Positions 49,966 through 62,657 of a stretch of 64,000 bases of DNA are shown in pieces; positions within the stretch are counted from its first letter, which is position 1; each line of letters opens with the position of its first letter. The translations under genes and the position numbers were made by a program. The stretch spans positions 186,001 through 250,000 of the forward strand of contig CAMPDV010000191.1 of assembly GCA_946699065.1 (NCBI GenBank). Reading direction: 5' to 3'. The DNA comes from Loxodes magnus. Taxonomy: Eukaryota; Ciliophora; Karyorelictea; Loxodida; Loxodidae. The notes below the pieces were generated by a model that was given only the letters and a program-made list of their open reading frames with translations, did no database searches and was not told where the DNA came from.

Positions 49966-50730
49966 TCTTAATAAACTATCTTTACATCCTTTAAATATTG
50001 TAATTAGATCTAACTTAGAAAAACCAGATTCCAAAAATTATAGTAAGAAGAACACACATATCTACCTTATGAAAATTATACTTAAAATAAATGAATCACA
50101 ACTATATTTTGTTACTATATTATTTATTGCTAGCAACTGAACTTAACACTTAGATTCTAAGAATAATTAATAGTTAATAATATTATTTTAAAGGATAATT
50201 ACAACCAACTTTCCTCTATTACTTATGATAATTTCTAAAAGATAAAATATAAGGCTAGTTAATAAATTACTTATCTTATCTTTAATTTAACTGCTTCCTT
50301 AATTATAGGCTATATGCTAAAACTTAATTAAATCCATAATAAAGAAATAATAATAAAAAATATTTTAAAATAGTTAATTTTAATAGGCATCTAATAAAAT
50401 TATTAAACCAGCACCTTTAATTATAAACAATAAAATTTAGTTTATAACAGCATTGCTAGTAATAAAATTATATAACTAGACTGATTATTTATAAAAATCT
50501 TATAGATTGATAGATAATTAAGTTATATAGTTGAGTCTAATTTAAGACTGTTGCTTTTTATTTTTACGTCTATTTATTATTTATTTTTATATGATGTAGC
50601 GAAATTATTGGTTATTTGTTAATTTAGCTGAAGCTTCTTTTCTCTGAACTAATAAAATGTAAAGATTTATTTTAAAACTTACTAATTAACTAAAATAGTT
50701 ACTAAAGTTAGTTGTATTTTCAGAGTCTTA
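49966..50730. other. AT-rich spacer between tRNA and LINE region
   Basis: The first ~70 bases are the conserved tRNA flank. The rest is A/T-rich with no recognised gene. The 5' end of the LINE could lie here but cannot be placed. Confidence 0.45.
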
Positions 50731-53043
50731 ATGGCTAATTTTAAGTTGTCTTATAAAAGGGACTATTTATAAGGTTTTGTTGAATAGTTGTTCTTAAACT
50801 AATAAAAAGGTACCGATATAATTTTGGTAGCAATCTCACTTATAAATAGTTATTAATTTGGTTTAATTTATCTATAATTCCCTCATTTAGTTTTAGCACT
50901 TAACTACAATATTACTTCTTTAATCTATTAATACACTCTTATTGCAACTTAATAGTTTTTATTGTTTATAATATACTTTTCTTAAATAACATAAACTTAA
51001 GATTCATTTTTGAATAATACTAATTAACAATTCTATTAAATTTAAAATAACGAAATTAGTCAGAAATAAAATAATATTACTAATCCTGATAATTTAAATA
51101 ATCATTATTTACCTGATCTTCAGAGTAAACAACCTTAAAATTAAACTGCTGATTTAAGAAATGTAATATAAAATCAAATAATTAATTAGTCTAATGAGAA
51201 CTTATTTACCTTAGAAATAAAAGAACTTAAACATAATATATAAAGACTTATAGATAAGAACCAATAATTAAATGAAATGCTAATTAATATAAAAGCAAAA
51301 TATGAACGAGATGTTGAAATATTGATAAGTAACTAAGAAATATCCAAAATATATTATAAAACTTATATAAATAAAATTGATTAGAAATATAAACAATTAT
51401 AGAGCAATTTTTAGTCAATCAAATCTGATATATAGCAATATCACAAAAAAATGCTATCAAAATAACTAGTTCATAAAATTACTTAAACAAACTTCTCCAC
51501 TTATTACAGTAACTAAATAGTTTAAACAGATGAAATAATTAATATAGTTCAAGAAATTTAGATATAATAGAAAAACTATTAGAATTAAGTAAATTCAAAA
51601 GATGAAATATAATCTAATTAAGAGATTCAAATTGAAGCCAATGCTAATTAAAGCTTTAATTAAGCTTAAATGATAGGAGCAAATAATTCACTATGCCAAA
51701 ACTTTAATAAAATTAGAAATTTTACTTAGATTGAAATAGATAACTTTCTAAATAAAACTTAGCAAGGATATCAATAGACTATATTAGAATAGAACTAATA
51801 TTTACTTCAACAAATTACCTAATAAAAAATAATAACCGAAATTTAACTCAAAGAGTTATATTCTTAATATTAAAAATTATAAAACTAAAATGAGTAATTT
51901 ATAGATTAAGAATAGAAAGCTTAAATGGAAATTTTAACTTTTAAAATCTAATTAGATAAGTAAAGATAATAAAACTATGAAATAAATATAGCTTTTCAAA
52001 ATTAAATTCTATTAAAAAATAAGGAAATTCAAATGTATAAAGAATTATTTTAGAAGAAGTAATTTGTAGATGCATAAACTTAGACATTATATGGAAATAT
52101 TTAAACAAAGGATAGTATTATCTAAACAGATAATATAAATAAATAATAAACAGCTTTTTTGTGTCAAAAATTTACTCAAACAAATATAATAAAGCAAGAC
52201 AAGTTAATGTAAACTTAAAATAATTAATAGGAAGCATAAACTAATACTATTATAACATAACATAATAACTAATACTGTCAAATAAAATTGGCAGATGAAG
52301 ATTTTGTTTTACTATAGCATTAATATCACTAACTCAACTTAAAATTCATTTAAAGTACCCAAAATATGTAGACACTTGAGATAAAAATAGAAGAGTTTTA
52401 AAAACTTAATTAAAATTTGAAAAAAGATATATTTAATTACTCTATTAAAAGATGAAAAAAATATTAATAAAACTAAACAGATTCGATCGATGCTTATTAT
52501 CAGAATTAAACCTTATCTTCCAATATTAATCTTAATATTCTTAAAATGAAACATGAAGAAGAAGATAAAACAATTCCGCCAGCAAAACGTATGAGTAAAC
52601 ATTATAATAAAAAAGAATGTGATTAAATAATATGTTATTACAAACTGACTAGTCTATAACTTTAAAAGTTTATTAAATCCGAAACTTGAAGACGTCCATA
52701 GTACGAAATGTACAATATATAAGGTAGATATGTCACAGTTTCTTAAGATTTAGAATAAGGTACATGTGATAGTGTGAAAAGTAAAATTGATATAGATAGA
52801 AAGTTACTTAAAAAATATACTACGTAAGTAATATATACTTTATACAATATTTTCATTAACATCCTGAGTATGGAAAAAGATTAGTACATATTTAGATTAA
52901 CAATAGGGATAGAAAAGCATTTGCATTTACGAAAGTGGTCTACCTGCAGGCTCGGAAAAAATTAGAAAGGACTAATAAATTTAAAAAATAAAGATGGGAC
53001 ATATAAATATTAAAGGAATAGCGAGCAAGTGCTTGAATATTGA
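50731..53043 (+). CDS. Gln-rich coiled-coil ORF immediately upstream of LINE ORF2
   Basis: One frame of 771 codons from ATG 50731 to UGA 53041-53043 with no indel seen; the first 90 codons are doubtful. The middle is an extended Gln/Asn/Lys coiled coil (KELKHNIQRLIDKNQQLNE, then ILEQNQYLLQQI and similar). The last ~150 codons are more globular (RVTVSQDLEQ-like, then RLTIGIEKHLHLRKWSTC). It overlaps the ORF2 start at 52994 by 50 bases in another frame, which would suit a bicistronic LINE (ORF1/ORF2). Alternatively it is a host coiled-coil gene whose 3' end received the LINE. No CCHC or RRM motif is visible. Confidence 0.5.
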
Positions 53044-56000
53044 AGAATTTATCAGAGATAACAGTATAGATATTTTATCAATAAACGAAACCTGATAAAA
53101 AGATGACTTTGCTCCAATATTGATAAATGGATTTAAAACATATTTTAAGAACTCAGGAAAAGGAGGAGGTGTATGCTTAATTGTAGGAGAAGAATTTAAT
53201 AGTACAGAAATACATATATAAGTTGAAAAAGAAATAAATAGATTCATAACAATTAAACTGGATAATATTTTAATCACGTCTTGTTACATGCCTGATAGTG
53301 GAAAAAAAGTTAAGATGTTAAAGATCCAGCTTATGAACAACTAAATACATTGCTGAATTTATATAATGATAATCCACATATACCAATGGGAGATTTCAAT
53401 GCTCTTTTATAAGGCTTCGGTGATAATCCTGAAAATGCTTATGATAATAACATTAGACTATAAGAATTCTTACTATAAAACGATCTTGAGATAGTGAATG
53501 ATAGTAACATTAATACATGTATTCACAAAGGAACAGGAAAAACGTATTGTAATGATTATATCATTATAAACAACCATTTGAACGTTAATTAGTTTGCAAA
53601 TTTCACTACTCATAATAATAGTTTATTTTCTGATCATATTCCAATCACTGTCGACTTTATCAATAATTCTATAGTATATTGGGAAAAGATAACTCAGAGA
53701 AAATATAAAATAAATAGGTTATAAGATGCAATAGATAGGTAAAAATATTAAGAATCTTTCCTACAAACTTATCTAGAATTCTTTTAAATAGATTAAGATA
53801 ATCTTGAAGATTAATATGAATGCATCAAAAGTAATATTTAAGACAATGCTGATCAAACATTAGGTTCGTTTATTCCAGATTCAAATTATAACAAACTTCC
53901 TCGAGCTCTCACAAAGAAATATATAGAGGCAAAAAGAGCTAACTCAGAATATAAGGAAGCTCACATAAAATTTGGAAGAATAAACTAGCAAGTAACTAAT
54001 CTTCATGAGGAAGCAAAACGACTTTGGAAAGACTTCAAGTATAATCTATGAAAATTTAAAAAAAAACAAAGCAAAAAAGAAATTTCTACTTCTTAATGGA
54101 GATTCTAAGGAAATTTTTTCATAAGCTAAGAAAATTCTAAATCCTTTGAAGAGAAATACTATGAACTTTAATTAAGAAATCAAAAATAAATTCATTGAAT
54201 CATGGGAAAATTGTGTTTTTAACAAGCATTCTAATCTAAATCAAGAATAGATAAATCTTAGTAATTAAAAAATAGATAAAATATACAATAATATTTAAGA
54301 AATTAAAGATTATCCGTTCTCGTATTTGTAAGGATTTGATCTTTTTACCATAAAAGAAATATAAGAAATTATAAAAGAAATTCCAAATGGAAAAGCAGCT
54401 GGTCCAGATGGAATAAAAGGCGAACTTCTGAAATATGGTGGATAATATTTATTAATAATTCTTCATTCTTTTCTGAATAATATGCTAAGACTTGGAAGAA
54501 TCCCTTAGGAATTAAATATATCAGTGATAATTCCAATATTTAAAAAAGGAAATAAAGATGATTGGAAAAACTGACTACATATTTCTCTTATTAATACTAT
54601 TCTAAAACTATATGATAAAGCTTTAACAAAAAGAATATACAATCTGATTTATTAGAGAAATTTGATTCACCCTTCATAAATGGGATTTATGAAAAACAGA
54701 TAAACAACTTAATAAATTTGAATAATATAACAAATAATTGATAACTATCGGAAATGTGCTAAAGGTAAGACTAAATTGATAGCAACACTGATAGACGTTG
54801 AAAAAATGTTTGACTCAATAGAAAGAAGACTCTTGTTTGATTAACTTAAGAGAGTTAAACTACCACTTGGAATAATAATAGCATTAGAATCGTTTTATAA
54901 AAACCTAAATTCTTCATTTATCATAGATGGTAAGAGCACCAGAACTTTATAATTCAACAATGGAGTTATGTAAGGAAGTTCTCATAGACCAGTTTTAGCA
55001 TTATTGTATTATGACATAGTAATTAGACATCTGGAAAGTAAAAGTAACTAATTGGGATTTAAATGCCAGGATTCAAGTATTAGCTTCGCTTGTAGAGGAT
55101 GGGCAGATGATCTTATTCTTCTTTCCAAATCTGCAAAGTAGATGTAGAATTTAAAAAATGAAGCAAATAAAGTTTTTGCATGAACACATTTAAAGATTAA
55201 TGTTACCAAATCCGAATGCATCTAATTTCTAAAGAAGAATCAGAAATAATAAATTTTAAATTTATAATTAGGAAATTAACCAATTGCTTAAAAAGAACAA
55301 GTAACATATTTAGGAGTTATTCTACATTAGAAGAAGAACTTAAATCCCCATTGAAAAGAAGTTGCATTTAAATATATAGCTGCAATGAAGAAAGCTGTTT
55401 TTTAACTGATGAGATATAAGAATGTAACTCCTTGACATTTTAAAACTTTATGCAGACTTTTTACATTACCTAAAGCAGAATATGGAGGAGACTTAGTACC
55501 ATGAAGTATTCAAAAAGGAGTAACTGGAGTTTTGAACAGAATAGAATCAAGCATGAGATTAATTTCAAGAAAAGCTTTTTAAGTAGCAACTTCAACATTT
55601 AATAAATCATGTTATATAGACCTGAATTGATTATCCTTTAAGCACATTATGGCTATAAAATTCTTCAGATTCTACCATAAAATTAAATAAGAAAGTACTG
55701 ATTTTCCAAGATCAACAATAGGCTCTCTTTTCATTAATATATGGAAAAAATGATTTCAATACTACGATTAAGTGTAGCAATTATCAGACCTTTATAATAT
55801 CGATCTGCAGAATTAATAGAATAATACCAATCTTAAAACTTTTACTAAGCATGTAAGAGAAAAAATACAACAATATTTCTACAAAGTAGCTACTAAAAAA
55901 TTTATGAGAATGAAAACAGCTAAAGTATATACTAAATAATTTGGTAATCTTTAACAATTTCCACAAATTACTTATACTAAATTAAGCAAATAGTACAGAC

Positions 56001-56386
56001 GAGAAATTATCAGTATATATAAACTTAGAACCTAAACTTATAATTTCCGTAAGGATCTTTAAGATCGTCATTACCCCATTGATAATCCCTTTTGTATGTG
56101 TGGAGAGTATGAAACTTTCGAGCATATCTTTAAATGTGTGTACTATTCTAATATAATGAATTGATTATCGGAAAAGATCGGAAATTATGACTTAAGGCGC
56201 CTTATACTATACGATCAAGAATATCTAAACTCATTTTCAAGGTCTAAATTGGAGTATTTAGACTTATAGATCAAAATATTTCATAAGAAGCTAATGACAA
56301 GGAGACTTGAGATTCTAGAAATGGAGAAAGCAAAAAAGGAAGAAGCTAAAGATGAATAGAAAGAAGAACTAATTAAAGAAAAATGA
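52994..56386 (+). CDS. LINE ORF2: APE endonuclease + reverse transcriptase (two frameshifts)
   Basis: The N terminus (MGHINIKGIASK..DILSINETW) is an APE-type endonuclease with the catalytic NET Glu, MGDFNA near 53387 and SDHIP near 53634. The reverse transcriptase follows, with GKAAGPDGI (~54396), KKGNKDDWKNW, GFMKNRQT, LIDVEKMFDSI, GVMQGSS and the active-site box WADDLILLSKSA (~55106), then YLGV. The C terminus has the CMCGEYETFEHIFKC zinc motif (56093-56140). Two homopolymer indels break the frame: seven As near 53303, where eight fit, and nine As near 54060, where eight fit. The two cancel. The ORF ends at a double UGA UGA (56384-56389). Either a recently dead copy or assembly errors. Confidence 0.85.
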
Positions 56387-56430
56387 TGAAATGTAAACAA
56401 GATTAAAAAACTATTTAAAAACATTTACTA

Positions 56431-56472
56431 ACGTCTATAATTGAAAGAAGCAATTCTTGCAATTAAAGACGT
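56431..56472 (+). repeat. 3' terminal hairpin of the 53-56 kb LINE
   Basis: ACGTCT at 56431 pairs with AGACGT ending at 56472, extended by ATAATTG/CAATTAA and an inner AAGAA/TTCTT. Directly after come CAAAAAACTCTTTTAGTT and an AAATTT-type tail that marks the LINE 3' end. Its sequence is unlike the hairpin of the 62.6-kb LINE, but it sits in the same place. Members of SINE family S2 end in a similar hairpin-plus-tail. Confidence 0.6.
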
Positions 56473-57080
56473 CAAAAAACTCTTTTAGTTTAAATTTAAA
56501 TTTAATTTAATATACTTTTCTTTTATAACTAATTAAGCTATTATATGATATATCATTATAGTAATATATGCAAATAATTAGATAAGCAATTGATTTATCT
56601 AAGACTTTAAATAATAGTTTATCATTAAATAACTTAAAATACTTTTAGTAATTAACAGGTCTTAGTACTTAAATTTAAGCTTTAATCTTTTATATTTACA
56701 TTAGATATGCAAACTATTTTATAGAATGCTTAACTATTTAGAAGAATTAATTACTCTCGAAACTTAAATAATCCTTATATTAAAAGATTGTAGTAATATC
56801 CTTAGTTAAAATATGTAGAATTAGAGTTTATATAAGTAAAATAAAGGAATAATGCTTCATATTAATCTATCTAATTTAAGTTGTAAAAATAGAAATTTCC
56901 TATATACTTAAATAAAGCATAAACTTTAGTCATTTTTATTAATTCCTTCTAGTACTATTATTTCTCAATCTATTAGTAAACTATTTTAATTTTACCTGCA
57001 AGCATTTATATCTTAAATTTAAAAGAATTGCTTTAAATTCAAATCAATTATTTACACTTTTGTTTATATTATTAAATAGA
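56473..57080. other. LINE tail and AT-rich spacer
   Basis: It begins with the LINE tail (CTCTTTTAGTTTAAATTTA), then A/T-rich sequence without a recognised gene. Confidence 0.5.
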
Positions 57081-57084
57081 TATA

Positions 57085-58600
57085 TTTCCTCAAAATAATC
57101 TAGATATACCCATTGCTATTTACCATTCTTTAAATTTATCCAGGGTAGTATATTGTTCTACTTTAGTAATCACCTCAACATTTTTTCTATCAAGGACTTA
57201 AAACTTTTTAGAATTACCATTTATTTTCTTACCTCCAGCAAGATAAATACATTTTTAAATATAATAGACTTCATTCCAATTTAACTGTTTTATAGTTTCA
57301 ATTCTTAAAAAGAGTTTTCTGATTTGACGAAAATTGTATTAACGTCTTTGAAAAAGGAATATTTAAATTAAATTATCTATCAAGCAAATTAATAAATTAT
57401 GTACTGCTACTTTAAATTTGCTACTATAAGATGTTGAATTCAATAAATTTACAAGTGTGGGTTATATATTCCCTTCGATTGATCATTTTTACTTAATTTA
57501 TTTTAAAGGCATATGAACTCTTAATTAGTGGGTCTATCTCATTAATTATAATTTAATAGTCGAGTTAAAAGATCCACAAGTATCTCATTTTTGTATATTT
57601 CAACTTAAAATTATGAGCGATACTCTTTGTTACTAATAAGACTAAAAACTTATGTAATTCCTAAATTTTAATAGGGATAGTTTTCATTAAAATTTCGACT
57701 GCAACGCAAGTCAAATATAAAATATCACTTGAGAGATAAATTGGTTTCTAAATACTTCAGTGCATGAAATTATCAATCTAAATCTATCCTACGAATATAA
57801 TCTTCTCGTTTATAGCCTTGAAATAAATAATTATTTTAGGGAAATAATTTTCATTTTTTAAATTTTAGTTAAATCAATAACTCTATGAAGTAAGCCTTAA
57901 TTGTGAATAGCAATAACTCCTTTAGCAATCTAATAAAGCAACTCTATTTTATATCTAGTTAATAAATCTACTGTAATTTAATTAAATTGCTTTCATTTTC
58001 CTATTTCTTCTTATAGATTTCCTCTTCGCTAATAAGCTGCTAAATGACAAAAATAATTATTATATCCTTTGATAGTATTTATAGCTACACCTACAAGCCT
58101 CAGAACTCTTTTGTATCTAACTAACAAAATTTGTTTGTCTTCTTTATAAAAATAATCAATAAGATTTTATTTATCTTCTTCTTTTGAAGAGTAAGAGTCA
58201 AAAAAATGTAGAGAGCGTAATCAACTCCAGAAATTTTAATTTTATAAGATTTGGACAAGATTTTATACCAATAACTTCCAGTATTCGTAAATACTGCTAA
58301 TTTGGAACAATTTCTCTAAAACTTCACAGTCTTATAGTAGCAAGAGGATCTTTACTTGGCTAATTTTTTAAAGCAGTTCCTATATATAATTAGATTATTT
58401 TCTTAGGCTATATTATTTAAGATTTATAACTAAAGAGTTAATTAAATTAGCTATATTTAACTATTCTTCCTTTAAAGTTGCTTAGTTCCTATTAACTATT
58501 ATAGTTTCCATATTTATTTTCCCTCATACTCTGTTAATAATTTAGATAGCTACTATTAAATTAAGTTAGAATACTAAAGGATAATAAAGATAAAATAGTT
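57085..58600 (-). pseudogene. decayed protein-kinase-like / kelch gene
   Basis: On the minus strand, from high to low coordinates, separate frames give a kinase N-lobe-like stretch (ATIRLWSFREIVPNQQYLRI, CPNLIKL), then a C-lobe core (ELLYQIAKGVIAIHNQGLLH followed by RVIDLTKI), where the catalytic loop HRDLK would be expected but RVIDL is present. Near the end IYLAGGKKINGNSKKFQVLD looks like a kelch blade, as in the 15.7-kb gene. At least two frame changes and the lost catalytic Asp argue for a dead gene. The 5' limit is not clear. Confidence 0.5.
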
Positions 58601-60303
58601 AAATTAATAGATCTTAAATAGCTAATAATCACTTTACGTTATTAAATACTTACATACTTAAATAGTATTAGACACTCATACTCTTTAGCTCTAAACTTCA
58701 TTAATTCTTATACTAATTATCTATATAAAATTATTAACTAACACTTAAAACTAATATTGTCATTATTAAGATTACTAGCTACTAGATAGATTAAATACAT
58801 GGTTCAACAAAGGATTGAAGTCATTAATAGCATAATTATAAAAAAGAAGTGTAAAGATTAAATCTTTAGAAGGATAAACGTATCTTAAACTAAAAGATCT
58901 AATAGAGTAAGAAATATTCTTTTACTCTTAGAGTCTACTTTAACTAAATGAAATTGCTCTTTAATAGAACCAAAATTACCAAAATATCAAGCTATATCAA
59001 TAAAATAATAAGTTTTAGTTATTAAATCTGTTTAATAACTATGAAGAAGTTAGCTTATTTATGAATCAAGCATTCCCTGTAAGATCTCTAAATTAATAAA
59101 TCTAAACTTTTTTGCTTAACTAGCTAAATATTTGCTATGTATGATATATTAATACCACTAAAATATTTTTAGGCTTATTAAATATCTGCCATTATTAAAT
59201 AAGCTACTTATTTTAAAATAAAATAGATAGAAGTTTGATCCTTATAAATAGATTAAGAAGCTTTATTTTCTAAGTAATAATTTGATAAACAGTAAAAAGG
59301 AATATCAACTATAAAAATAAAATAATAGTTATTTACTTCTAATAAGCTTGCTAATAAAAGAAGAATAACTAAATTAAAATAGCTATTAATTACATTTAGT
59401 AGAAGCCTATTTAATTTATTTGCATTATCTCTAGATAAAGGTAAGTTTCGCTCTTAGATAAAAGTATCTATTAAATAGCTTATGATAAATTATCTAAGAT
59501 TATATAAATAGTTATGTAAATAATACAAATGTCTAACTTAGTTTATCTTAAGGAAATTTTTATTAAAGCTATTATTTTATATATTCAGTATATTATAATA
59601 GTTATTATGAGGCATATCAATTATTATATTAAATACAGAATTCTTATATATAAAAGTTTTAAATCATTTCTTTTGCTTTAAAAGAAAAATATTAAACAAG
59701 GTAATTAAGCTAATTTGCAAAAATAGCATGCATTTATTGTGATAGAACTAACTATTTAAGTAGAACATTTTAATATCATTACGAGGTAAAACACCACTAT
59801 TTTACTCACTTAATAATTGAAAGAAATGAAAAGAAAATCAGAAGCTTTAATAAGCATAATTTAAAATATGACTAGCTTTTTATAATATAAAAATATAAGT
59901 ATTAGCTTATCATTATCTTAAAGATTAACTTTCTTTCACCCCATTATTAGGAAATAATTAAAACTTAATTGAAATTATAGCCTTTATTTGTTTTATTAAA
60001 AGTTATATTTATGAAATATCTAATTATCAGTATTATTTAAACCTTAAGTCTAATTTTTTTATTTTCAAAATATTTTCAGTTTTAAAATAAACTCATCTAT
60101 AGAATCAAATTTATATATAGTTAAATATTTGAAAATGTAAAAATTTATTTTATATTTTTGAGATTGAAGATTGATCCTTAAAAAGTTACAAATTGATATT
60201 CAAGAAATAATAACGAAAAATGCATGCTTAAAGCCAAGTATTTTAAAGATTCTTTAATATATTGATATAAAACATCTATAAAGTATAACTACTTATATGA
60301 AAC
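58601..60303. other. AT-rich region, possible gene remnants
   Basis: The minus-strand frame of the kinase-like relic stays partly open to about 58950 without a recognisable motif. The remainder is A/T-rich with no supported gene. Confidence 0.4.
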
Positions 60304-60830
60304 TCACTGTTAATTAGCTTTTATTTAAATTAGTTTTTTCATATATCTAGGTACCTTTTATACATTCTTAGGTATAATCTGACCGTCATCCAATCATTTA
60401 ATCATTTAAAAATATTATGTATTACTTGATAGAAATTTCAAATATTTTCTATATCTTTAGATGGTTAGGATATTAGCAAATAAAGCCTCATCTATCAATA
60501 CTTTTTTTCTATAGCTATTACTTTTCTACTAAAGCCTTTAAAATACTTTGCCTAGTTCAAAATATTTAATCTCAGTCGAGATATTTTTAGATTATCAGTT
60601 AAATATTAGTAATATTTTAGTTCCTTAGAACATAATCAAATATTTAATTATCTTACCATTCTTTTTATTATAATCAGGTTCCTTTTTTTAGTTTAATAAA
60701 ATTAATTTATAAAGCATAGAAACATCCTCCGAAGCTTTAGGTATAAGTGTAACTATCAATATATTAAAGTTCTAAATAAGACTTTAACTAAAATGTATAG
60801 CTGTTTATTTAAGTTTAGCATGACTACTTA
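60304..60830 (-). CDS. possible protein of unknown function
   Basis: A minus-strand frame reads NILIVTLIPKASEDVSMLYK, then LILLNQKKEPDYNKKNGK and VLIDEALFANILTIQRYRKY, ending at UGA 60304-60306 after KANQQ. Amino-acid use is more protein-like than chance, but I recognise no family and the start is not placed. It could be a relic. Confidence 0.25.
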
Positions 60831-61230
60831 TGTTAGATTTGATAATTATATTATAATAATGAAATATATTTATTAGTTAGTTAGATATTTATATACTTAA
60901 CTCTATTACATAGTATGTTCTATAAACCTATTAAAGGTAATTCATCTTTATGTATGATTTATTATCCAATACTTTTTAAAATTAGTACTCAAGTTTATTC
61001 AATTAAAGTCTTTCAGGATTATGGAGCCTAAAATTTAATTTAATTTTGGTTTCTATTTTATAGAGGATTGTTAGATTTAGAAATGAACTAGCAGTAAGAT
61101 ACTAATTTAATTTAAATTAAATAGAATTAAATAGAATTAGTTATGAATCTATTTAAATTTAAGTTATATTAATTCTTATGTTTCTTGCTATATTTAAGGG
61201 AAATTATAAGATATCTTTATAATTATAAAC

Positions 61231-61800
61231 ATGAAAGATGAAAGTCTTAAGTATTAGTCTAGGAACCAAACTTTTACACTTTGCAGCTTATCTTCATAAA
61301 TAGCAGCTAATTGAAGCAAAAGGGAAGAAGGATTGAGATCATAGAATCTAGATATAATTAATATGAATTAAAAGCTATTAATAGAAAAGGGTAATTTAGA
61401 TTCTAAGTTTCAAGATTAAGAATGCTATGGGATCATAAGAAGCTGAGCAGTTTAATGAGGCAAGAAAACTGAAATGTTGGATTTAGTAGAAGAAACACAT
61501 TAGTTAGATGGAAGCATTTAAAACTTTTAATGCTAAATATGCGAGAAATAATATAAAAATAAAAAAACCTTAAACTCGCATATTTTAGCATAATATTTCC
61601 TTAAAAATAGGAAATACTGCTAGCTAATAAAAGTTAGAAAGTTCTTTTATGCCTCTATAGCTATTTTATTTCCTAAAGTTTCTTAAACAAGAAGAAAATA
61701 GAGAGAATTTCTCAAAGTATTACGAAGAAAAATGCAAAGGCAAAAGTTTGATTATTCTGCTTCAAGGTTAAAATAATGCAAAGTGCATACATTTATTTTG
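61231..61800 (+). CDS. possible protein with a C2H2-like zinc-finger motif
   Basis: From ATG 61231 the plus strand reads MKDESLKYQSRNQTFTLC, a mixed segment using three UGA as Trp, and then FQCQICEKQYKNKKTLNSHI near 61530. That has the C-x2-C-x12-H spacing of a C2H2 finger, but the second His is missing (Tyr in its place). The downstream end is not defined. Real gene, relic or chance are all possible. Confidence 0.28.
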
Positions 61801-62600
61801 GAGTTTATTTAGTAAAGTTTAAAATTCTAAAAATATCTTATTTATTTATCTCTTCATAGATTATAAAAATGATAAATATATCAAATTAAAATATCTTGCT
61901 AGACATAATAAATAATTAATTAACTTTAGAAAATTGGAATAAATAAATCTTTATAAGTGAGTACTAAGCAAGTATTGGTATACTAAATAAAAATATTAAT
62001 CCTTCTAAAATCAAAAGTTAATACTTCAAGTACATGTAATATGAGTATTTTATTAGAATTGAAATGCTTTTCATATAAAACTTAGTTAAAATATATATAG
62101 AGTTATTTAAACAAATCAAGGAAAGTTAATTCTTCACTTAATCAAAAAATTAAAAATTATTAAAGTTATATAAAGAAAATGAATAAATATATGCTTATTT
62201 ATATTTAATTACATCTTATATTCTACGCTTAATCTTCAGTAGTTATATTTCTATATAAAATACTTTTATTTGTAAAATATAGCTGAAATATTTTATAAAC
62301 TTATTTATAATTAAAAATAAGATAAAAATAAAGAATCAAAAGGATGATGAATATTTTAATAGTTGAAAATGGAGTTTATAAATAGAAAATTTTATAAATA
62401 ACTGAAGATAATTATTAGTGGTAATCAATCAAATATAAAAAAAGTCATTATAATCACCTAAGTAAAAAATGGGAGCAGGTACCTCAGGAGAATCTAAAAT
62501 TTTACGCTTTAAGTATATTAACATTACTATTATTAAATATAATTTAAATTTAATTAAACTTTTACCAAATAATTTAAACATAAAATATAAATAAATAAAT
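61801..62600. other. AT-rich region before the LINE 3' end
   Basis: No gene recognised. The last ~30 bases are the TTTA-type microsatellite tail of the minus-strand LINE. Confidence 0.5.
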
Positions 62601-62612
62601 AAATTTGATTAT

Positions 62613-62645
62613 AGAGCGCGTATCACCTTGTTGGTGCGCAGCTCT
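62613..62645 (-). repeat. 3' terminal hairpin of the 62.6-kb LINE
   Basis: Stems AGAGC/GCTCT, GCG/CGC and CACC/GGTG with small bulges and a TTGTT loop, about 12 bases after the ORF2 stop and followed on the minus strand by ATAATC and a TTTATTTA tail. Shared with the stub at 21.9 kb and with SINE S1. Confidence 0.7.
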
Positions 62646-62657
62646 TTAATAAATGTT

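Noticed and set aside
52981..53277. 98-codon minus-strand open frame
   Set aside because: Antisense to the LINE endonuclease domain.
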